Assembly (NCBI GenBank): GCA_963693305.1
Contig: OY855905.1
Coordinates: 34,952,137 to 35,016,136 of the forward strand
Reading direction: 5' to 3'
Origin: Meandrina meandrites
Lineage: Eukaryota > Cnidaria > Anthozoa > Scleractinia > Meandrinidae
Length of the DNA: 64,000 bases
In this document: positions 56,855-64,000 of the stretch, piece by piece
How positions within the stretch are numbered: the stretch's first letter is position 1
How the letters are laid out: each line of letters begins with the position of its first letter
Translations under genes and position numbers: made by a program
The notes under the pieces: generated by a model
Database searches by the model: none
Told to the model about the DNA's origin: nothing
Seen by the model: the letters and a program-made list of their open reading frames with translations, nothing else

Positions 56855-57481
56855 CGGAAGTTCTGGGCGGAAGTTTTGGAAGGCGAATTCGCCAAATGGC
56901 AAATAATGAAAGAGCCAGCTCTTTTTATTGTCCTTCAAACTCGCTATCTTGCTAAGACTGAAAGATTCTCCGAAATCCTAGAAACATTTCTAAACGCGTC
57001 TCAGTCATTTACGGCTCATTGAATAAGCTAAATCCTTTTGTTGGTTTCGTGATAATGATTTTCTCCTGGTGGAGTTAAATGCTGCATAATAGCTGCAGTT
57101 GTAATACAATGTAACGCCATAATACTAAAGTTATTACTGTTAAGAAGCAAGACAATCAAGCTTCATCATCTGTTTTAAACCGGCAACAAATTTGCATGGA
57201 AATTTCCCAAAGACATAAAAATTAAACTGTATCAAGCTGCTTGGCAGCACTGGAATGCACGCAATTTTAATTTCAAAATTGGTTTCTACACTCCCAACAG
57301 CAATACATATGTATTTGTTATACATCCGCAGTTTCTCTTGCTCTAAAGACGATTCTTATTGGCTGATTCATAATCACGTGGCCTAGCATAAATTTAAATG
57401 TATCCTGATTGGGATACATTGACCTGAACGTGATCAATGAAAAAGCATGTGATCAAAACGTGACCAAGACCGGTGGCGTGA

Positions 57482-57667
57482 TTGTGGCGTGATGTTTTGA
57501 AGCTCACTCTTGGCGATTCCAGGAAATTTGTCGTTAGTTCTTCGAAAGTACGTGAAACACAGTGGAACAGTTTGTGGCTAAAACCGGCGCTTTCTAGTTC
57601 TACTTTTTATTCGAAAAACGAAGTCAAAAAACTTTTAGAGCAGAAGGATTTTGAAAATGCCTGGAAA
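57482..57667 (+). CDS. Possible first exon of an unknown gene
   Basis: The frame from an ATG context reads VVSSSKVRETQWNSLW and ends KKLLEQKDFENAWK at a good donor (AAA then gtaagt at 57668). Composition is protein-like, with an amphipathic C-terminal part, but no further exon was recognised downstream, where the foldback element begins. No family recognised. Confidence 0.3.
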
Positions 57668-57836
57668 GTAAGTCGGTTCTTTGCTTTCTTTTGTCCTTAG
57701 TTTACGATGTGTTTTTACATTTGCAGTATTTTATAGAAGAAATAAAGTCGTGCTCAGACGGGCTGTTGTTAACGCAATTTTTTTTCTTTCGTTTGCTTAA
57801 TTTGTTCATCCTTTGGATGTATAACAAAGCACTTAA

Positions 57837-60800
57837 GAGCAGTTCTTTCTAAGAATCAAGCAAAGTGGGAAATGAAAATTTTTGACCCCGCTTCAAATTT
57901 TGCATGCAGTTAGATATTCATGGGGGATGTACAAAAATGCCTTTCTTTAAGGTTGAAACTTTATTGTTGCCATGGCAACACCCATTGTTTGTTCATGCCT
58001 CCAAACCTAATTTTTTCCACAGAACCTGTTGTGAAATGTGCAAAATGTAAAGCACTGTTTCTTGAGTCCATTAAAACACTATCGCTCAAGACTTGGAGCA
58101 AATATAAATCTATCATTCTAGTTTACTTTTATGTATAGGACTTTTTATTAAATGAAATTGACAACGACTAGACAGCCAATTAACTAGGTGCGTTTTCGGA
58201 CATTTCGGTTGGTGGGTAAAACTGGCTAAGCCTTTCCTTGAATTTCTCCAAAAGTACACCAGTTCCAGACCGGAAACTACGCAGGTAGTTTACACAGATA
58301 TCCTAGTTTCTAAATCTGTAAAGATCTCTGCGGGGCGGCCTCTTATATTACTAAGGGCAGTTAACGAACGAGCCTCAAAAACGAGTTTTTGCATATATCG
58401 GCAAAATTAACATTTTGTGCACTCGCCCCAAAAAACATGAAATAAATGAAAGTACCTCTACTTTCAATAGATGCTATCTGCTGAATGATTTCTGATCAAA
58501 ACAGTCATTTCTGGACATTACACTTATAGAAATATCGATAAAATACTGCTTACTTTTTGGTTACCCCTTTTACTGCTTGCAACGAAGCAATCACAACCGG
58601 ACGATTTAGGACGCCCAAACCTTTCAGTGTGGTTTCTCTCGGCATTACAGTCTCCGAAGGTCTTCTACAGAGTCATTGAAGCATATTTACAGGACATAAC
58701 AGCCAGTCAAGTGATGTAGAATCTCAGTGAACAGGCCAAGTTGGATGACTTATCAACAACCACATCTTCACACTTCTCGTATAGCTCTGTGCTGTACTTC
58801 TCCATTTGATGGTCTTTGATGTCATCGGTAGCTCCAGTAGGAGTAAAAATGCCTCGATATTAATTCGTTAGACTAGCATCGCAATTATTGAAGTATTGTA
58901 CTCCGAAAATAAGTCCAAAAGCTTGCTGAACGCGACTTCACCTGACTTACGTCGTAACGTGGCCATGTAATGAACATCCAACTCACAATGGTCAGCGGTG
59001 TTAATCGCTGGGTCGTAAATAAACAAACAAGAGAACAAGAGGTGAAACAGGTGCAAATCAGTGTCTTGTTATGGGGATTTGCCAGGTTGCTTCTCCTTTT
59101 TTCCCATGTGTAGAAAGTTCTAGGAAATTGCTCTCTTTAAGTCATAGTCATCATGACATATCATCACATTTTGCAAACTCATGCCCTGAGCAAATCAAGA
59201 AACGATATTCGACGAAATGGACTTACTACTCTGAAGTGCAGGCGAGTTATTCAGCTGAAGTCGCTTCCCTGGTATAATTCCAATGGTCTAGCGCCGTGGG
59301 ATAAGGAACAATTTCGTGTCCGGACGTATTCGTTACACTTACTTGAAAAACTTGTAACTTGTATATTTCAGCAAATGCAGGAATCTGGAATGCCGGAATG
59401 GATGGAACGTGGACTTACCGGGACTACTACTTTTCTTATTTACTTTTTAATAATAATGATAATAATGACGGGTTTAACTTTTAACCTACTCGTTCCATTT
59501 CCTCACTTTCCTTGATTTGAATGTTTCTTGCGGAAATTTTCCATTTTCTGCAATATATTGCTAGAATGAAAAGACATAAAGCGCATTGCTTGAAACATTT
59601 TTAGAACAGTGTTTCCTTAGATGGGGTCTTGCGGGCAACATATTTATTTTGATTTAAGAACGTTTGCGCTTGTTGCAATGTTACTGCGGACACTATTCAT
59701 ACTGCATTGCACACGGATATCTGATCATGCATAGAACGCGCGCGATGTAATTGATAATTATTATTATTCTCTTGGCTCCCTGACTTTCCCTGTTTTTCTT
59801 TTCATATGCCACTTCCTTTTCTGATGCTCTTTATTTTTACGTACGCACATATAAAAGTCCTCAACGTGAGAAGCTTTAATTAATTTGCTTTTTCTACTCA
59901 CATGTCGTCGAATTTTTCTACGATACGGGTGCGTCAATCCTGCTGGTAGAAACAGAGCCGATATCGCTTTACATAAGCAAAACTTCTAGTAGGACTACAG
60001 TTTTCATTGATACGCCTCTTCTTCAAAACGAGAAGGGTAACCCTCCAATGCTTTTGCGTTTCTGACATGACTTTTCATAACCCCCTTTGTCAGCAATCTT
60101 AAAAAAACAATGACGGGCGCAGACTTTACTTAACTACACGCTCAAGATGTAGTTAGACAGAGTATTTAAGTGTTTTGTATGTCTTTTATTTCTAACGGGA
60201 ACAATTATTCCCTTAAGTTGTTTGATTACTAATCAACTGACAAGCCCCTCCAGTATAGCTGGTCGCGATGGATTGTAGGTGTTTTTTTCATGCGGAAACT
60301 GACAAAAGTAGTTTTCCGGGTTAGTCAGTCCATGTTCCATCCATTGCGGATTCCAGATTCCGGCCTTTGCTATAATGTACAAGTTACAAGTTTTACAAGT
60401 AAGTGTTACGAATATGTACGTTCTAAAAGCAAAATGAATATGTTGCGTGCAAGACCCCATCTAAGTAAACACTGTGCCGAAAATGATTCAATTAATGCAC
60501 TTTTATGTCTTTTCATTTGAGCAATTTATTGCGAGCGAAGGGAAATTTTCGTAAGAAACTTTCAAATTAAGGAAAGTGAGAAAATGGTACGAGTATGTTT
60601 AAAGTTAAACCCGTCATTATTATCATTATTGCGTTCGACGATAGGAGAACACATCCTAATCTTGTGGTGACCTGTGGTCCCGTGGTTGTCCTGTGACCGC
60701 GCAAGCGAAAGTCGTTCTATGTCGGTATGTATGTCGGTATGTGGCAGGATGGCCTCGATCTCATGTGAGAAGACATTAGATGGCAATTAATTGCGTCACA

Positions 60801-62594
60801 TCAACGTCAACAATGACATTAGCTGCAAAGACAGCGCGCGCAAAAAGAGTTCTATTAAGCGGATAACGATAGGCTGTAATCAATCCTTGCGCTCAACGGT
60901 AGCAATACGCATCCTAATCTTGTGGTGGCGTGTTCTTCAATGGCGAGCATGTCGAACGCACAGCATAATCTACGATTACTCCTAGTTATTAAAAAGTAAA
61001 TAAAAAAAGTAGTCTTCCCGGTTAGTCCACGTTCCATCCATTCCGCCATTCCAGATTCCGGCATTTGCTGAAATATACAAGTTACAAGTTTTTCAAGTAA
61101 GTGTAGCGAATACGTGCGGACACGAAATTGTTCCTTATCCCACGGCGCTAGGCCATTGGAATTATACCAGGGAAGCGACTTAAGCTGAATAACTCACCTG
61201 CACTTCAGAGTAGTAAGTCCATTTCGTCGAATATCGTTTCTTGATTTGCTCAGGGCATGAGTTTGCAAAATGTGATGATATGTCATGATGACTATGACTT
61301 AAAGAGAGCAATTTCCTAGAACTTTCTACACATGGGAAAAAAGGAGAAGCAACCTGGCAAATCCCCATAACAAGACACTGTTTTGCACCTGTTTCACCTC
61401 TTGTTTGTTTATTTACGACCCAGCGATTAACACCGCTGACCATTGTGAGTTGGATGTTCATTGCATGGCCACGTTACGACGTAAGACAGGTGAAGTCGCG
61501 TTCAGCAAGCTTTTGGACTTATTTTCGGAGTACAATACTTCAATAATTGCGATGCTAGTCTAACGAATTAATATCGAGGCATTTTTACTCCTACTGGAGC
61601 TACCGATGACATCAAAGACCATCAAATGGAGAAGTACAGCACAGAGCTATACGAGAAGTGTGAAGATGTGGTTGTTGATAAGTCATCCAACTTGGCCTGT
61701 TCACTGAGATTCTACATCACTTGACTGGCTGTTATGTCCTGTAAATATGCTTCAATGACTCTGTAGAAGACCTTCGGAGACTGTAATGCCGAGAGAAACC
61801 ACACTGAAAGGTTTGGGCGTCCTAAATCGTCCGGTTGTGATTGCTTCGTTGCAAGCAGTAAAAGGGGTAACCAAAAAGTAAGCAGTATTTTATCGATATT
61901 TCTATAAGTGTAATGTCCAGAAATGACTGTTTTGATCAGAAATCATTCAGCAGATAGCATCTATTGAAAGTAGAGGTACTTTCATTTATTTCATGTTTTT
62001 TGGGGCGAGTGCACAAAATGTTAATTTTGCCGATATATGCAAAAACTCGTTTTTGAGGCTCGTTCGTTAACTGCCCTTAGTAATATAAGAGGCCGCCCCG
62101 CAGAGATCTTTACAGATTTAGAAACTAGGATATCTGTGTAAACTACCTGCGTAGTTTCCGGTCTGGAACTGGTGTACTTTTGGAGAAATTCAAGGAAAGG
62201 CTTAGCCAGTTTTACCCACCAACCGAAATGTCCGAAAACGCACCTAGTTAATTGGCTGTCTAGTCGTTGTCAATTTCATTTAATAAAAAGTCCTATACAT
62301 AAAAGTAAACTAGAATGATAGATTTATATTTGCTCCAAGTCTTGAGCGGTAGTGTTTTAATGGACTCAAGAAACAGTGCTTTACATTTTGCACATTTCAC
62401 AACAGGTTCTGTGGAAAAAATTAGGTTTGGAGGCATGAACAAACAATGGGTGTTGCCATGGCAACAATAAAGTTTCAACCTTAAAGAAAGGCATTTTTGT
62501 ACATCCCCCATGAATATCTAACTGCATGCAAAATTTGAAGCGGGGTCAAAAATTTTCATTTCCCACTTTGCTTGACTCTTAGAAAGAACTGCTC
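57837..62594. mobile_element. Foldback element with 1.6-kb inverted arms
   Basis: The segment 57833 to about 59450 is repeated almost exactly, inverted, at about 60981-62598; matching positions sum to 120431 for the outer part and 120439 further in, so the arms differ by only a few bases of indel. The 72-codon frames at 57920-58138 (plus) and 62293-62511 (minus) differ at one residue. Both outer ends abut TTAA (57833-57836 and 62595-62598), with GAGCAGTTCTTTCTAAGA as the terminal sequence. No transposase seen. Confidence 0.8.
59455..60975. repeat. Central spacer of the foldback element
   Basis: Partly repetitive itself. The stretch 59455-59675 is an imperfect inverted copy of about 60430-60636, and 59330-59440 recurs, inverted, at 60290-60420 besides its main partner. 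A direct repeat (ATCCTAATCTTGTGGTG) occurs at about 60652 and 60911. No gene. Confidence 0.6.
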
Positions 62595-62598
62595 TTAA

Positions 62599-62726
62599 TG
62601 TCTGGTCCCTCGGGAAACTAGTTAGTTTTGTTTTCCCTCGATTCTCGATGTTTCCCTCGACTTCGTCTCGGGAAACATCGAGACTCTCGGGAAAACAAAA
62701 CTAACTGTTTCCCTCGGGATCAGACA
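62599..62726. mobile_element. 128-bp TTAA-flanked palindromic MITE
   Basis: Ends TGTCTGGTCCC and GGGATCAGACA, with almost the whole length self-complementary (GTTTTGTTTTCCC, CGATGTTTCCC). Flanked by TTAA at 62595-62598 and 62727-62730. It shares its left TTAA with the foldback element. Confidence 0.8.
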
Positions 62727-62892
62727 TTAAGTGTATAATACATAATTCATATATAAACTAGTAATAGTTCTCACTATTGCTTCCCCGCTTCTAAGATTAG
62801 TGGAGTACATTTATTTGACGGCCTTTAATTATTGGAAGACGTTGGACTACACTATTGCACCATTAGGCTTCTCTAAATAAGATTTTATTGTG

Positions 62893-63144
62893 TCAAGTAC
62901 GTCGCGACACTGTCTGCTGTGGAATTTCGAATTCCTTGTTGCGTGACGGTATCGAAAACGAAGACCAAAGACCGAAGACCCGTACGAGTACGAAGGTGGG
63001 AGGTATTGGATAAGTCTGCATACCAGCCTGGTGGCTTATTAGGCCGGAGCTAATCCCGGCTTCGGTTAGCCTCCTGCGTGGGGGAGAAACGCGTGACGAG
63101 CCCAAAGACATCTGCGCAGGAGGCTTGGCTTCCGTTGGAGTTCA
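62893..63144. other. Low-information flank
   Basis: No convincing gene. A short GACCAAAGACCGAAGACC repeat lies near 62962-62980. The minus-strand frame here lacks protein-like features. Confidence 0.3.
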
Positions 63145-63610
63145 CCGGTTGACCGAGTCAAATCCGAGTCCGAGTCAAGTGGCCGAGTCACTGGTCAGCG
63201 GTTTGTTCATTACGAAAATATAAAGTTTGCTGTAAGCATAAATATGTACACGATAGTCTATAGTGTTTCTCTAACCAACAAATGAAAGCTAACCGCAAGC
63301 AAACAGGAGTGGAACTAGCCGCAAGTGAATCGGAGTGGAACTAACTGCAAGCAAACCGGAATGGAGCTAACCGCAAGCAAACAGGAGTGGAACTAACCGC
63401 AAGCGAACCGGAATAGATCAAACCGAAACCAAACTGGGAAATCCAGGCCAAAAATCCAACTCGAACGTCTGCCCTTTCTACTCGCCATCTTGTGAACGAC
63501 TTGCGAAAGACAAAACCTCATGGTCTGGAGATTGAAAGGTATATTGCTGTCCAGTGACTCGGTCTGACTCGGACTCGGATGTGACTCGGGCTCGGAGTTG
63601 ACTCGGGAAA
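63145..63610. repeat. CCGAGTC inverted clusters around a 29-bp minisatellite
   Basis: CCGAGTC repeats at 63150-63195 are mirrored by GACTCGG repeats at 63555-63607. Between them, 63290-63440 holds about five tandem copies of GAGTGGAACTAACCGCAAGC (29-bp unit). Probably one composite element. Confidence 0.65.
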
Positions 63611-63670
63611 TAGAATTACTCGCTTCCGTTGCATAAAGCGACTAGGAGTATTACTACTGCAGAATAGAGA

Positions 63671-63892
63671 GGTTAAGCATGACGTTTACGGCAAACGGCA
63701 AACGGCAAAAATAATTCTGATTTTGCTCACTTTTTCTTTAGCACTTAAATAAAGCCAGTCGAAAAATAGGAAAAAAATCCCTTAATCACAGTAAATGCAA
63801 ACAATTTCCCTAAATTGTACAAACGGCTAAAATCAGACACCAAAAGTTCGATTTTTGCCGTTTGCCGTTTGCCGTAAACGTCATGCTTAACC
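63671..63892. mobile_element. MITE with 40-bp perfect inverted ends
   Basis: 63671-63710 (GGTTAAGCATGACGTTTACG onward, with three GGCAAAC/GGCAAAA units) is the exact reverse complement of 63853-63892. The middle is AT-rich with no gene. Target duplication not obvious. Confidence 0.85.
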
Positions 63893-64000
63893 GATCTAAT
63901 GACTCGACTGATTCGCGCCCTTTTTGGGTGCCAATTCGCGACAGCAGCCACGAAGAATTTAATTAAGTTTGCAGCCAAAACGCCATCGCGCGTTACACTG

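Larger units (their letters stand above)
53926..57479. other. Repeat-rich region without recognised gene
   Basis: Contains a CCGAGAC-rich block (54440-54925), a GTTGCT repeat (54623-54650), a C-run (55853-55867), a short duplication (55540-55620 resembles 56290-56355) and the MITE at 56454-56854. No protein-coding feature could be supported. Confidence 0.4.

Noticed and set aside
57920..62511. 72-codon frames in both foldback arms as genes
   Set aside because: They are conserved only because the arms are near-identical at DNA level; no domain and no coding signature.

Overview
The window looks like anthozoan (coral-like) nuclear DNA. It has split eukaryotic genes with GT-AG introns, a tandem pair of secreted phospholipase A2 genes, an intronless class A GPCR, a CUEDC2-like gene on the minus strand, and dense transposon debris (two LINE families, several MITEs, a tRNA-like SINE). 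No species is claimed. Gene names come from recognising motifs by eye; no database search was run.

Layout. At 1.4-6.1 kb and 7.6-10.0 kb lie two five-exon secreted PLA2 genes on the plus strand, head to tail; a 5'-truncated LINE sits in intron 4 of the first. At 13.5-14.5 kb is a single-exon GPCR. At 15.8-23.4 kb is a CUEDC2-like gene (minus strand) with seven exons recognised and one small exon not found; its introns hold a hAT-like element, several MITEs and a LINE 3' end. At 23.7-24.4 kb is a nested repeat: a tRNA-like SINE interrupted by a 110-bp insert with a hammerhead-like motif. At 27.16-50.64 kb is an L1/Tx1-type LINE (minus strand) split by an 18.1-kb Polinton/Maverick at 30571-48666. 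A second LINE of the same family as the PLA2-intron copy lies at 51.3-53.9 kb. From 54 to 64 kb I see no convincing host gene, but several inverted-repeat elements, including a near-perfect foldback with 1.6-kb arms (57.8-62.6 kb).

The Polinton is the main feature. It has terminal inverted repeats of about 300 bp, a perfect 6-bp target duplication (AAAGAA), and a virus-like gene set: protein-primed family B DNA polymerase, retroviral-type integrase with chromodomain, packaging ATPase, adenain-like cysteine protease, double jelly-roll major capsid and penton-type minor capsid proteins. It also carries a tail-fibre-like protein, a DUF5679/phospholipase-A2-like protein, a poxvirus-VLTF3-like zinc-ribbon protein, a two-TM membrane protein and an HNH (NUMOD4-like) nuclease. 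Structural genes run leftwards and ATPase, integrase and polymerase run rightwards from a divergent 88-bp promoter region at 39.48-39.56 kb. Nearly every gene start is immediately preceded by a TATATA-like run. Most long genes are interrupted by single-base frameshifts, often at A/T homopolymers, so the copy is probably decaying, although assembly error or slippage is not excluded.
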